DNA of 32,605 bases, taken from positions 1-32,605 of the forward strand of contig VFJO01000023.1 of the NCBI GenBank assembly GCA_009886045.1. The letters run 5' to 3'. The notes beneath the pieces were generated by a model. It was not told the DNA's origin. It saw nothing but the letters and a program-made list of their open reading frames with translations, and searched no databases. The DNA is from Verrucomicrobiota bacterium (GTDB lineage Bacteria > Verrucomicrobiota > Verrucomicrobiia > Chthoniobacterales > Terrimicrobiaceae). Positions 17,986-27,976 of this stretch are shown in pieces; position 1 is the stretch's first letter; each line of letters starts with the position of its first letter. Both the position numbers and the translations under genes were made by a program.

Positions 17986-18957
17986 ATGGATTATTTGAAG
18001 CTGGCGCGTCGTGTTTTTGAGGTCGAGCTTTGCGAGGTCGAGGCTGTCGCTGCGCGTTTGGATGATCGGTTTGCCGAGGCGGTGAATCTCATCAAAGGCG
18101 CGGTGGAGGGGCGGAACAAAGTCGTGGTCTTGGGTGTCGGGAAGTCAGGACACATCGGGGAAAAAATCGCGGCGACCTTGACGAGTACTGGCTCCACGGC
18201 GGTCGTGCTGAATTCTCTGAACGCCTTGCACGGAGATCTTGGTATTGTGGCGGATGGCGATGTCGTGCTGGCGCTGAGTTACAGCGGGGAAACGCAGGAG
18301 TTGCTCGCAGTGCTGCCCGCTATCGTGCGATTCGGATTGCCAATCATCGCGATCACGGGAGGTCTCCAATCCACGCTGGCCAAGGCTGCGCGGATCGTAC
18401 TCGACGTTTCTGTGACCCAAGAGGCTTGTCCCCTCAACTTGGCCCCCACCTCGAGTACGACTGCGATGTTGGTGCTGGGTGACGCGCTGGCGATGGTCCT
18501 CCTTGAAAGCCGGGGATTTCAAAAAGAGGATTTTGCCAAGTTTCACCCCGGAGGGAGCCTCGGGCGGTTGCTTCTTTTGCGAGTCAATCAAATCATGCGG
18601 CCGATTGCGGAGATGGCGATCATTTCTCCGGAGACGCCGATTGTTGAAGCAATCAAGGCGATGACTTCCCATCGGGCTGGCGCTGCGGTGGTCATTCAAT
18701 CCGATGGCACGCTATCGGGCATTTTTACTCATGGTGATTTTGCGAGGCACTTCCCCGACAATCCTGGTATCGGCACGGCTCCGGTGGCTGGGTTTATGAG
18801 TTTTCACCCGATTACGATTGATGGCAGCAAGCTTGCAGCCGAGGCGTTGCAAATTTTGGAACGCCATCGCATTGATGATCTGGTGGTGGTGGATGAAGAT
18901 CTGCGACCAATTGGCATTGTGGACTCGCAGGACCTCACGCGTCTCAAGATTCTTTGA
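17986..18957 (+). CDS. kdsD: KpsF/GutQ-family arabinose-5-phosphate isomerase (SIS + CBS pair)
   Basis: 'VVLGVGKSGHIGEKIAATLTSTGSTAVVLNSLNALHGDLGIV', 'SYSGETQELLAVLP', 'LAPTSSTTAMLVLGDALAMVLLE', two C-terminal CBS repeats. Confidence 0.93.
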   Translation: MDYLKLARRVFEVELCEVEAVAARLDDRFAEAVNLIKGAVEGRNKVVVLGVGKSGHIGEKIAATLTSTGSTAVVLNSLNALHGDLGIVADGDVVLALSYSGETQELLAVLPAIVRFGLPIIAITGGLQSTLAKAARIVLDVSVTQEACPLNLAPTSSTTAMLVLGDALAMVLLESRGFQKEDFAKFHPGGSLGRLLLLRVNQIMRPIAEMAIISPETPIVEAIKAMTSHRAGAAVVIQSDGTLSGIFTHGDFARHFPDNPGIGTAPVAGFMSFHPITIDGSKLAAEALQILERHRIDDLVVVDEDLRPIGIVDSQDLTRLKIL

Positions 18958-19520
18958 TCCTCGCTTTTCACAAACCCTACGGCGTGCTCTCTCAGTTTAC
19001 CCGGGATGGCAGTGCAAACCGCCCGCTCGCGGACTTTGGTTTTCCCAAGGGAGTCTATCCCATAGGTCGCTTGGATGCCGACTCCGAGGGTCTGCTTTTG
19101 CTTTCTGACGAATCGCGTTGGAACTTTTTGTTGCTGTCGCCTGGCGGGCATATCGAGAAAACGTACCATGTGCTTGTGGAGAGGATGCCCGGCGCTTCGG
19201 CTTTGAAGCAGTTGAGCGATGGCGTGCTGATTGACGGCAAGCCTACGTTGCCCGCTCGAGCCTGTTCTCTAGACCCTCAGCCAGAATTTCCCCCGCGTGA
19301 TCCACCAGTACGGTTTCGTAAAAATGTCCAAGATTTTTGGATTGAATTGCGGCTGCGCGAGGGGAGGAACAGGCAAGTGCGACGCATGACGGCGGCAGTG
19401 GGACATCCCACGCTGCGGTTAATCCGGGTGGCTATTGGCGGAGTCGCGCTTGTGAGCCTTGCCTCCGGAAGTTGGCGGCAGCTCTCCCCCGAAGACGAAC
19501 GCGTGCTCTCTCAGCCCTAG
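18954..19520 (+). CDS. rluE: RluE/RsuA-family rRNA pseudouridine synthase
   Basis: 188 aa; 'LAFHKPYGVLSQFT', 'PIGRLDADSEGLLLLSDE', 'LREGRNRQVRRMTAAVGHPTLRLIRVAIG'. Confidence 0.92.
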   Translation: MILAFHKPYGVLSQFTRDGSANRPLADFGFPKGVYPIGRLDADSEGLLLLSDESRWNFLLLSPGGHIEKTYHVLVERMPGASALKQLSDGVLIDGKPTLPARACSLDPQPEFPPRDPPVRFRKNVQDFWIELRLREGRNRQVRRMTAAVGHPTLRLIRVAIGGVALVSLASGSWRQLSPEDERVLSQP

Positions 19521-19583
19521 ATCGGAATATGTTCGCATTTGCGCGAATACACCTATTTGCACTTCAAAATACTTGTGCAAAAA

Positions 19584-19961
19584 CTACTCAAATCCCATGC
19601 CTAAGCAGTCGAGCATTTTGGTTGTAAGATCCTTCTCGAAAAACGGCTTCGTCATGTAAGCCGTGGCTCCGGCCTTGATGGCTGAGATAATGGCATCCTT
19701 GCTGCCTTCCGTGGTGAGCATGAGAACGGGGAGTGGTTTCCAGCGTTCGTCGGCGCGGATGCACTTGAGAAATTCGAGCCCATTCATGTTCGGCATATTC
19801 CAGTCGAGGCAAACGAGGGAGAAGCCTGTCGGATCCGCTTCGAGCACGCCGAGTGCTATGTGGCCGTCCTCTGCGGGGACGCATTCGGCACCGATAACCG
19901 ATGCGGCAGACGCTACTATGCGTCGGATAAGCATGGAATCATCAACAGCTAAGACTTTCAT
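19584..19961 (-). CDS. cheY: Single-domain response regulator (CheY-like)
   Basis: 'MKVLAVDDSMLIRRIVASAA', 'LVCLDWNMPNMNGLEFL', 'MLTTEG', 'YMTKPF'. ORF track start 20009; ATG at 19961 preferred. Confidence 0.9.
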   Translation of the reverse strand: MKVLAVDDSMLIRRIVASAASVIGAECVPAEDGHIALGVLEADPTGFSLVCLDWNMPNMNGLEFLKCIRADERWKPLPVLMLTTEGSKDAIISAIKAGATAYMTKPFFEKDLTTKMLDCLGMGFE

Positions 19962-20035
19962 ATTTTGGGGAGGGAGTCTGAAACATAGTATTTTGAATAC
20001 AACATGCAATACGAATTCATAACAGTCGAATCCAA

Positions 20036-21130
20036 TTAAGTTCCCAAAGTCTGGATAATGAGCGAATGCCAGCCGGTTGAATAAGTCTCATAGCCAGGGG
20101 CTGTCGCTATCGCGAAGAGGGTGGGAATGCCGTGGTCTTCGGCGATGGTGAAGCCCTTTCCTTGGAGGATGAAAGATTCGAGGTGTGAAATGTTTACACG
20201 GTCTTTCAGGATGGCATTTTTTGAGTCAGCCAAGATTGTTCCCGAGGGGTCTATTATGCAAACTCTTGAGACTTCTTTTTCGGACTGCGAGAGGGGCGTG
20301 CGGTGCACGATTGTTTGGGCGAGCGCCTCCCAGTTGAAGAGAATGCCCAAGACGCCAATCAATTCCCCATTGGGCTGTCCGTCACGCCGGACTCCGCAAG
20401 AGTAGGCCAGGATGTGCTGTCCTTGGACTAATGGGGAGGCATGGACTGTTTCGAAGCCGAAATCATCACCGCTTGCAGAGGTGCGGGCTTTGCGGAACCA
20501 CTCGTTGGCCGCCACATTCATGCCGATGGACTTGTATTTTCCTGAGCGGCCGTTTGCTATGACGGTTCCGTTGAGATCACACAACACGATGTCATAATAA
20601 ACGGTGTAGGCGTTCAGGATGACTCCCAAGCGGTCACAGGTGTGGCGGGATGAGTCGGTGCCAGGGAATGCGAGGGCATTTACCGCACTGGCATCTGTAG
20701 CCCACCAGCGGACGTCGCAGGAGCGTTCGTAGAGGTTGCGGTCTATGAGATCAATGTTGGTGAGAGCGAGATCAACAAGTCGCCCGCCGCGCACAACCGA
20801 GTCTAGGCGGTCGCTGATTTCGGAGAGCTGCTTGATGTCATTCTTGGTTTCCTCTGCAAGCCCCTCCGCGACCTGTGCGGTGTTGGTGGAGAGGTTGCCG
20901 ATTTCATTGGCAACCACGGCGAAGGTGCGCCCTGCGTCGCCGGCTTTGGCAGCTTGAATCTGCGCGTTGAAGGACAAAAGACGAACACGCATATTGATGT
21001 CGTCGATTTGCCTCAGTGAGTTGTTCATCTTGCTGGAGATGCTCTTAGAGAGGTGGCGGATGCTTTCGATCCAATTATCGAAGGAATCGGTTTTTGACGG
21101 GTTGGAAGGTTGGATTTGTTGAGTTGCCAT
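20036..21130 (-). CDS. Soluble chemoreceptor-like protein: N-terminal short MCP signalling hairpin plus C-terminal Cache-like sensor
   Basis: 364 aa; 'INMRVRLLSFNAQIQAAKAGDAGRTFAVVANEIGNLS' (MCP tip) at residues about 45-80, then 'IDRNLYERSCDVRWWA...YDIVLCDLNGTVIANGRSG...NEWFRKA...' (Cache-like); no TM segment seen. Confidence 0.8.
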   Translation of the reverse strand: MATQQIQPSNPSKTDSFDNWIESIRHLSKSISSKMNNSLRQIDDINMRVRLLSFNAQIQAAKAGDAGRTFAVVANEIGNLSTNTAQVAEGLAEETKNDIKQLSEISDRLDSVVRGGRLVDLALTNIDLIDRNLYERSCDVRWWATDASAVNALAFPGTDSSRHTCDRLGVILNAYTVYYDIVLCDLNGTVIANGRSGKYKSIGMNVAANEWFRKARTSASGDDFGFETVHASPLVQGQHILAYSCGVRRDGQPNGELIGVLGILFNWEALAQTIVHRTPLSQSEKEVSRVCIIDPSGTILADSKNAILKDRVNISHLESFILQGKGFTIAEDHGIPTLFAIATAPGYETYSTGWHSLIIQTLGT

Positions 21131-21160
21131 AAGTATTAGGGTTTTATTATCGAGCCACTT

Positions 21161-22012
21161 TTATTTCCTTTTGTAAAAAAATGACCCGGATACATTTTCC
21201 GACGAGAAGAGATGCTGATGCGTGAAGAGGGATTCTGTTCCACCAAGCATGAGGTGTCCATTAGGTAAAATGACTTGCGCGAGTCGATTAAAGAGGTCTT
21301 TTTTAAAATCCTCCTTGAAGTAAATGGCGACATTCCTGCAAAGCACTAAATCGAAGAGGCCGAGATTCGAGAGATCGTCTTGGAGGTTTCTTTTTTTGAA
21401 AGTGACCATCGATCGAATCTCAGGCTTCAATGTCCAAGTATTTCCGAGCGTGGAGTCAAAGAAGTTGGTCTTCCAATAATCCGGGAGGCCGCGCGAGATT
21501 TCGAGTTGGCTGTAACGACCAGCGGATGCCAAAAAAAGCGTTCCCGGGGAGATGTCGAAGCCGGTAATTTCAAAAGAAGAGAGGTTCACCCCGTCCAACA
21601 TGCCTGAGGACTTCAGTTTATGAAGGAGGAGGGCGATGGAGTAGGGCTCTTGGCCTGTGGAGCAGGCAGCGCTTAGGATACGAATGCGAGATTTTTTACC
21701 GCTTTGAAGAAGTTTTCCTAGTTCTGGAAGAATAGCATTTTCCAGTGATTCCCAAGGGCGCGTGTCGCGAAACCAGTAGGTCTCGTGGGTGGTCATGGAG
21801 TCGATGATTTTGTCGCGCAGGCGGCCTGTGGCTTCCGCTTTCGCCATGCGTATGAAATCCGGAATATCTACGGCTCCGCTTTCGGCGATGATTTTGCCAA
21901 GGCGCGCCTCAAAGAGGTAGCGTTTTTCTTCGCCTAAGTGGATGCAGCAAGCTTGCGCAACATATTGCGAGAGAATTCCCAAATCGTTTGGGTTTTTAGA
22001 GAAATCAAACAT
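21161..22012 (-). CDS. cheR: Chemotaxis protein methyltransferase CheR
   Basis: 283 aa; 'MTTHETYWFRDTRPWESL', 'ILSAACSTGQEPYSIALLL', 'LVLCRNVAIYFKEDFKKDLFNRLAQVILPNGHLMLGGTESL'. Confidence 0.95.
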   Translation of the reverse strand: MFDFSKNPNDLGILSQYVAQACCIHLGEEKRYLFEARLGKIIAESGAVDIPDFIRMAKAEATGRLRDKIIDSMTTHETYWFRDTRPWESLENAILPELGKLLQSGKKSRIRILSAACSTGQEPYSIALLLHKLKSSGMLDGVNLSSFEITGFDISPGTLFLASAGRYSQLEISRGLPDYWKTNFFDSTLGNTWTLKPEIRSMVTFKKRNLQDDLSNLGLFDLVLCRNVAIYFKEDFKKDLFNRLAQVILPNGHLMLGGTESLFTHQHLFSSENVSGSFFYKRK

Positions 22013-22040
22013 GTGCCCTGAGATTTATTGCCCTTGGTGA

Positions 22041-23099
22041 TTAAAGTCTGAAAAGTTTATTAATGCGGGGCCCGATTTCTTGAAGTGGCAAGATTTCGTC
22101 GCTTAAATTTCTCTGAGCAACGGCTTGAGGCATTCCGTAAACTGTGGATGTTGATGCATCCTGAGCGATGCACCATGTGGGCAATGCGTGTTGCAAGGTT
22201 GCTACTCCATCGGCTCCATCACAACCCATCCCTGTGAGAATAATAGCAATAGCGCCGCGAAGGTTGCATTTGGCGGCAGAATTAAAAAGCACATCCACCG
22301 AAGGGCGGCAAGATTGCACGTGTGGGCTGCTGGTGAGGCGGGTTTGAATTTTTCCTGCATCGTTGCGAAAGATTTCCAAATGGAAACCTCCCGGAGCTAT
22401 GTGGGCCTCGCCTGGCATTGGGATTTCGCCATTGATCGCTTCTTTGATGGAAAGACTGCTGATCTTGTCCAACTGCTCGGCCAAGGACTTGGTGAACGTG
22501 GCGGGCATGTGCTGCACCAGAAGGATGGGAACGGGGAGTTTGGGCGAAATGATTGGTAAAATGGTGGACAGGGCATTTGGCCCGCCGGTTGAGACGCCGA
22601 TGAGGATCAACTCGGGAAATGGCGGTGGTTGGAGGCGTTTGATCGGTGCCTTTGCAGTTTGGGTGCTTGGCTTGGGAGCCACGTGCAAGGCGGAAGCCGA
22701 TGCGCCGCGAAGGCGGGCCAATGTGGACACCCTTCGAATATCTGCTTTAAGAGCCTCCATTCCAGACTCAAATGAAGAGCTCGAGGGTTTCGAAATGAAA
22801 TCCATCGCTCCGTGAGCCAGACAGCCGACCGTAATTTCGGCATCTCGACCCGTGGCACCACTCACCATAACCACGGATAACTGAGGGTGTGCGACCTTGA
22901 GTTTCTCGAGCGTTTGCGGTCCGCTCAGTTGATTCATGAAAACATCCAGCAGAACGAGATCGAATTTTTCGGATTCCAGCCGCTTAAGTGCGAGCTCGCC
23001 GCTTGAAACGGCTACGGTTTCGCCTCCCGGAACGCTCGAAGCGGCGTCCGAGAGGAGTTTCCGATAAAGTGCTGAATCGTCAACGATGAGAATTCGCAT
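22041..23099 (-). CDS. cheB: Chemotaxis response regulator protein-glutamate methylesterase CheB
   Basis: 352 aa; REC 'ILIVDDSALYRKLL...LVLLDVFM', esterase 'IGVSTGGPNALSTILP', 'LVQHMPATFTKSLAEQLD', 'ILTGMGCDGADG'. Confidence 0.95.
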   Translation of the reverse strand: MRILIVDDSALYRKLLSDAASSVPGGETVAVSSGELALKRLESEKFDLVLLDVFMNQLSGPQTLEKLKVAHPQLSVVMVSGATGRDAEITVGCLAHGAMDFISKPSSSSFESGMEALKADIRRVSTLARLRGASASALHVAPKPSTQTAKAPIKRLQPPPFPELILIGVSTGGPNALSTILPIISPKLPVPILLVQHMPATFTKSLAEQLDKISSLSIKEAINGEIPMPGEAHIAPGGFHLEIFRNDAGKIQTRLTSSPHVQSCRPSVDVLFNSAAKCNLRGAIAIILTGMGCDGADGVATLQHALPTWCIAQDASTSTVYGMPQAVAQRNLSDEILPLQEIGPRINKLFRL

Positions 23100-23114
23100 G
23101 AAGAAAGGGAGGGG

Positions 23115-25201
23115 TTACAACTTGAAGCGATTTACGAGTTGCCCGAGGGAACCGGCAAGGTGGCTGAGTTCCCCTGCGCTGGAGCTGATGCGCGAGGCTC
23201 CTTTGGCGGATTCGCTGGCGGCTTGGGAGACGCCGTTGATGTTTCGCGAGACTTCATCCGCGCCGGCAGAGGCGTTCTTCACGTTTTCAGACAGGCTCTT
23301 TGTGGAAGATGTGGCATTGTGCAGCGAACGAACGATTTCCGATGTGGTGGCGGATTGTTCTTCGACAGCTGCCGCGATGCTGGAAGCGATCTGGCTGACT
23401 TGTTCGATGACCTTGGCCACATCATCAATCGCCTCCATGGAGTTCGAGGTATTTTCTTGGATGAGGCTGACTTGGAGACGGATGTCCTGAGTTGCTGCCG
23501 CGGACTGGCGGGCGAGTTCCTTGACCTCGTTGGCCACAACGGCAAATCCGCGACCGGCATCGCCGGCGCTGGCGGCTTCGATGGTCGCATTGAGCGCCAA
23601 GAGGTTTGTTTGCTCGGCGATTTGGTTGATGAGTTCCACGATTTTTCCGATCTGGCGCGCCGAATCGTCGAGCTTGATCATGAGTTCGCGTGTTTGGCGG
23701 GCTTGTGAATCCGCCTTGCGAGCGATTTCAGATTCTTGCGTGCAGTTGCGAGCGACCTCTTGGATGGATGAGGACATTTCCTCGACGGCGGCAGCTACGG
23801 TCGTTGCGGCTTGACTGATCTCGCCGGCGGAGGCTGTCATAGATTTGGAATTGATAGCAAGCTCTTCTCCTGCAGCGGCAACTGTATGGGCTTGAACATT
23901 CGTTTGTTCTGCACCTGCAGCTTGTGAATTGGCGGTCTCGGTAAGGATCGACGCGGATTCTGTCAACGCTTCGGATGTATGGGTGATTTCCTGCACCATC
24001 TTACGAAGGTTCTCGATGCAAGTATCCACCGAGTTGGCCAGAACGCCCACCTCATCACCGCGCTTGAGTTTGACGCCGCCACTCAAGTCGCCATCGGCCA
24101 GTTTTTTTACGGCTTGGGCACATGCCACGATCGGTTTGCTGATCGATCGACCGATGATCACTGCAGCTAAAAACATGAAAATAACAGCACAGGCCGATAT
24201 GGCCCAAGTTATTTCCACCACACGCTTAAGCAAATCCTGCTCATGGACGCTTACAAGAACATGCCAGTTGGGGTTCGGATATCCTAAAACGCCCTTGCTT
24301 GTGGCTGCTCCGTAAACAGTCCATTCTTTTTGTGGGTCGTATCAAATTCTCTGCCTATGGCGGCTGACTTGGAAAGAATGTCCTTGGCAGCTTCTCTTCC
24401 TTCGGCAACCAAGTTTTCGGTGAGAATGATCTTGGAATCGGTTACAAAATCTTCGCTTCCTGTAGCGGATGGGTCCAGTTTGCCGAGGACAAGACCGTGT
24501 TCGTTCAGGAGTGTGATCTCAGTGGATAAGATTCCACTTTCTTTCATTTGATTGTATGGTTTGTGTAAGATACTTTCGACGAAGGTCATATCCGCAAAAT
24601 TCCTCCAGACTCCCAAGAATTCTCCATTTTTTCCTGTGATTGGCGCAGCGAACCCGATGGTTTCGAAATCTGTGCCGAGGAGTTTATTCAAATCGAGGTC
24701 TCGAGCTGGTTGGCTTACGACGGTGCCAGTGAGCGTATCCGATGCCGTGAAACGACCTTGTTTGGCATTGATAAACCACTCCGTGCCAGAAAAATCTTTA
24801 CCCATAAGGTAGTTGGAGTCGATTGCTTTTCCTAAAGCATCCAACGAATTCACAGCGACAACCTTGCCCTGTGCGTCAAGGATGAGGCTGATCGGGTAGC
24901 ACCCATAAAGCTTCACATAGGTATTGATGGCTTCTGTAAGGGAAGAGGCGTCCACTTCTTCACCGTTTAGAAAATTTTTGGCCACTGGGTTTGAGGCAAA
25001 GGCTTGCACGTCGCCGTAGCGTTCGAAGAGGTTTCTCTCGATGATCTCAATCGAGGCATCCGCATGGGCCAGAAGTTGTTTCTTTGAAAATTCGGCGATA
25101 CGGTTGGCGGAGTTGAGGCCGAAGATGGTCAGCGCCATCACTGGAATAAGGCCACCTATTGCCATACTGATGACGAGTCGCGTGGAGAGGTTGATTTTCA
25201 T
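23115..25201 (-). pseudogene. Membrane methyl-accepting chemotaxis protein (dCache-TM-HAMP-MA), split into two ORFs by a single-nt frame disruption
   Basis: ORF 25201-24284 (TM + Cache sensor) ends '...[20 protein letters not shown]'. Shifting by -1 at CAC AAA AAG (plus-strand T5 at 24327-24331) gives '...[51 protein letters not shown]', which continues into the HAMP + MA ORF (24233-23115). Confidence 0.85.
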
Positions 25202-25207
25202 GGTATT

Positions 25208-27976
25208 TTAATTGGTGAGAGTTGCTGGAGCGTTGGCGTTTGGTAGCTGGGTAATGTGGTGCTGGGAATGACCTGGTTTCTGCGAGTTAGCCGTGAGCAT
25301 GAAATGGCCTTGTGCGAATACGGATGTCTCGTCTCCGCCAGCAGTGAGCATTTCCGCGATGGCGTCGAAATCAAGGACCAGTGAAAGGCGATCTGAGAGG
25401 ACTGCGCTACCCTTGAGCCCTCTGGCCTTGAAGGTGGCTCTGTCGATCTGGTCATCCGAGAGGTCGGCGGAGTCGACGATACGGGAGGCGACGAGGCACA
25501 ATCCATCGAATGGTGGCCGTGGCACAATGAGGAAGAATTCGTCTCCGCGTTGGGTCTGCGGCTTGATGGGAAGAAGATCCGAGAGTTGGACCAATCGCAG
25601 GGTGGAGTCGTGGTTCTTTCGGAGGCAATCCATCGAGCCGATGCGCTCGATGTCGGAGGCCTTGACGGATTCGACACGCATGACTTTTTTGAGGTGGATG
25701 GCGAGGAATTCGCCATTGGTTTCCTGAAAAATAAGCACACGCTCGGAAGTGGATTCAGAAAGAGCGGCTTCGTTTGATTTTGAGGCGTTCTGAGCCAATT
25801 GAGAGGCTGAAATCCTGCCTTGAGCCATGGAATTCGGATCTAATATCACTGCTATTTCACCCTGACCTAATATCGTGGCTCCTGTATAATATGAAACTGA
25901 GCGAAGATGGCGGCCGAGAGGTTTCACCACGATTTCCTCGTTGCTAATAATTTCATTAACGATCAGTCCGTAGGAGACATGGTCCAATCTCAGAACGACC
26001 ACGAAGTTTTCTTGTTTGGTATTCTCCCTAGGAGGGTGGCCCAAAAGGTCGGAGAGATCCACGACTGGAAGGAGTTGTCCTCGCAGCTCAAGAACTCGCG
26101 CACCGCCCATGGATTTGAGCGGGTATTCTTCTCCAGGGTGGACAATTTCATCCACATTGATCTGAGGCAGTGCGTAGGTGGTGCCCCGGCAGCCGACGAT
26201 CAGGGCCGGAACGATCGCGAGCGTCAACGGGAGACGAATAATGATGCGGGTGCCTTGACCCAAGCGGCTCTCGAGTTCCACATGGCCGCCGAGTTTCTCG
26301 ATGTTGGTCTTCACCACATCCATGCCCACGCCTCGTCCGGAGATGTCGCTCACTGCCTCAGCCGTTGAAAAACCCGCGGCGAAGATCAGTTGGAGTGCGT
26401 CAGAGTCCGTCATCTGGGACGCCTGCTCGGTGGTGATGACGCCTTTTTCTACGGCTTTAGCTTTGAGTCGCTCGGGATCCATGCCGCCGCCGTCGTCGAG
26501 GACTTCGATTTGGACACGTCCGGCGAGGTGCGCGGCCGAGAGGCGAATGGTTCCGCAGGAAGTTTTGCCCTTGGCGATGCGGTTTGCGGGAATCTCAATG
26601 CCGTGATCGACGCTGTTTCTCACAAGGTGGGTGAGCGGATCCGAGAGGCCTTCCAGAAGCGTGCGGTCGAGCTCCACATCATCACCAAAAATCTCAAGCT
26701 GGATTTGCTTGTCCAGCTTGTGGCTCAAATCTCGCACAATGCGTGTGAATTTCCCAAAAAGGCTGCCCACTGGCTGCAATCGGGCGCGCATGATTGTGTC
26801 TTGGAGATTGGAAGTGACCGAGCTGATCTCCTGCACCACGGACTGCATCTGCGAGTTGTCGGACCCTGTGTCCGAGCGCCCAGCGATTCGCAGCAAGCGG
26901 TTGCGGCCGAGGACCATTTCGCCCGCCAGGTTCATGAGCGAGTCAAGAAGGCCGACACTGATTCGAATGGTTTCTTCGGGTTTGCGCTTGGCGGCTGCTA
27001 CGGGCTTGGGATCAATCTGGGTGGCTGTGGGCTCCGCAGGTTTAGTCGCGATGGTGGGAACCGTCGGCGACGTCGGCACGATGCTTTGAGATACGACAGC
27101 CTCTGGAGGCTTTTCCTCAATCTCTTGTGGCTCGTGCACAATAGGAGCCATGTTTTGAGCTGGAGCGGTTTTCACCCATTCGCCAAGCTTGGAAGAGTCG
27201 ATCTGGTGGATGTTCTCATCTCCAAGGCCAAGTGCGCCACAGAGAATAAATGGCTCCAAGGCCGTTACAAAAAAGAAGCGGCAAGAGACATCGGCAGCTG
27301 CACAGTTGGAGAGAGTGACATGATCCGGTAGTGAGGCTTCTGTGCCTATGAGCGTGCCGAGAGATGCTAACTCTGATACAAAGTTCTCAAGCGTTTGTGA
27401 TTGCGACTCGATTTCTTTGGCCAATTCTGCCTGTACGATGTAGAAGTTTTGGCCATGCTTCAGCCCATCCAAAAGATCGTCCGGATGAAAATTAAATCTC
27501 GCAAGTTCCTTGTCAAAAACGGAATCTGATTTTATTTTCGTATTTTTTGCGGGAGGTTTTTCGCCTCCTTTTCTGGCAGAGGGTGTGGTTCCTGAGGAGG
27601 TGCCGTCAAGAATGGCTTTGAGGCCCGCAATCTCGCCTTCGCAGGCGATTTCTATGGCCCGCTCTGGATTGACGAGCATGAGGTTCAGTTTGTCCGAGGT
27701 CGAGATGAGCAGGCTGACCATGGGTTGGTCTGCTTTGAGGACGGCATCTCTCAGGAGTGACATCACGCTCTCCATCACATGGGCCAGCTTGACGATGGGG
27801 TCGAAGCCAAAGAATCCAGCGCCGCCCTTGATGCTGTGAACAGATCGGAAAATGCTGTTCAGTAGGGCGTTGTCTGTTGGATTCGACTCCAGCGCCATCA
27901 AATCTGTCTCAAGTGTCTGCAAGTGTTCGCTCGACTCTTGGACAAACAGATCGAGCATTTCTTGGTCTGCACTCAT
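25208..27976 (-). CDS. cheA: Chemotaxis histidine kinase CheA with a second C-terminal CheW-like module
   Basis: 922 aa; Hpt 'SVHSIKGGAGFFGF', N-box 'LTHLVRNSVDHGIE', G-boxes 'LDDGGGMD' and 'GRGVGMDVVKTNIEKLGG', CheW-like P5, then another CheW-like stretch 'RVLIFQETNGEFLAIHLKKVMRVESV...'. Confidence 0.95.
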   Translation of the reverse strand: MSADQEMLDLFVQESSEHLQTLETDLMALESNPTDNALLNSIFRSVHSIKGGAGFFGFDPIVKLAHVMESVMSLLRDAVLKADQPMVSLLISTSDKLNLMLVNPERAIEIACEGEIAGLKAILDGTSSGTTPSARKGGEKPPAKNTKIKSDSVFDKELARFNFHPDDLLDGLKHGQNFYIVQAELAKEIESQSQTLENFVSELASLGTLIGTEASLPDHVTLSNCAAADVSCRFFFVTALEPFILCGALGLGDENIHQIDSSKLGEWVKTAPAQNMAPIVHEPQEIEEKPPEAVVSQSIVPTSPTVPTIATKPAEPTATQIDPKPVAAAKRKPEETIRISVGLLDSLMNLAGEMVLGRNRLLRIAGRSDTGSDNSQMQSVVQEISSVTSNLQDTIMRARLQPVGSLFGKFTRIVRDLSHKLDKQIQLEIFGDDVELDRTLLEGLSDPLTHLVRNSVDHGIEIPANRIAKGKTSCGTIRLSAAHLAGRVQIEVLDDGGGMDPERLKAKAVEKGVITTEQASQMTDSDALQLIFAAGFSTAEAVSDISGRGVGMDVVKTNIEKLGGHVELESRLGQGTRIIIRLPLTLAIVPALIVGCRGTTYALPQINVDEIVHPGEEYPLKSMGGARVLELRGQLLPVVDLSDLLGHPPRENTKQENFVVVLRLDHVSYGLIVNEIISNEEIVVKPLGRHLRSVSYYTGATILGQGEIAVILDPNSMAQGRISASQLAQNASKSNEAALSESTSERVLIFQETNGEFLAIHLKKVMRVESVKASDIERIGSMDCLRKNHDSTLRLVQLSDLLPIKPQTQRGDEFFLIVPRPPFDGLCLVASRIVDSADLSDDQIDRATFKARGLKGSAVLSDRLSLVLDFDAIAEMLTAGGDETSVFAQGHFMLTANSQKPGHSQHHITQLPNANAPATLTN

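Noticed and set aside
19532-19580. Two small hairpins (TTCGC...GCGAA; TTGCAC...GTGCAA) between convergent rluE and cheY
   Set aside because: Short stems without a clear T-tract; may be weak terminators but not strong enough to call.
26390-27331. 313-aa plus-strand ORF opposite cheA
   Set aside because: Antisense shadow of a well-supported CheA coding sequence; no recognisable motifs.
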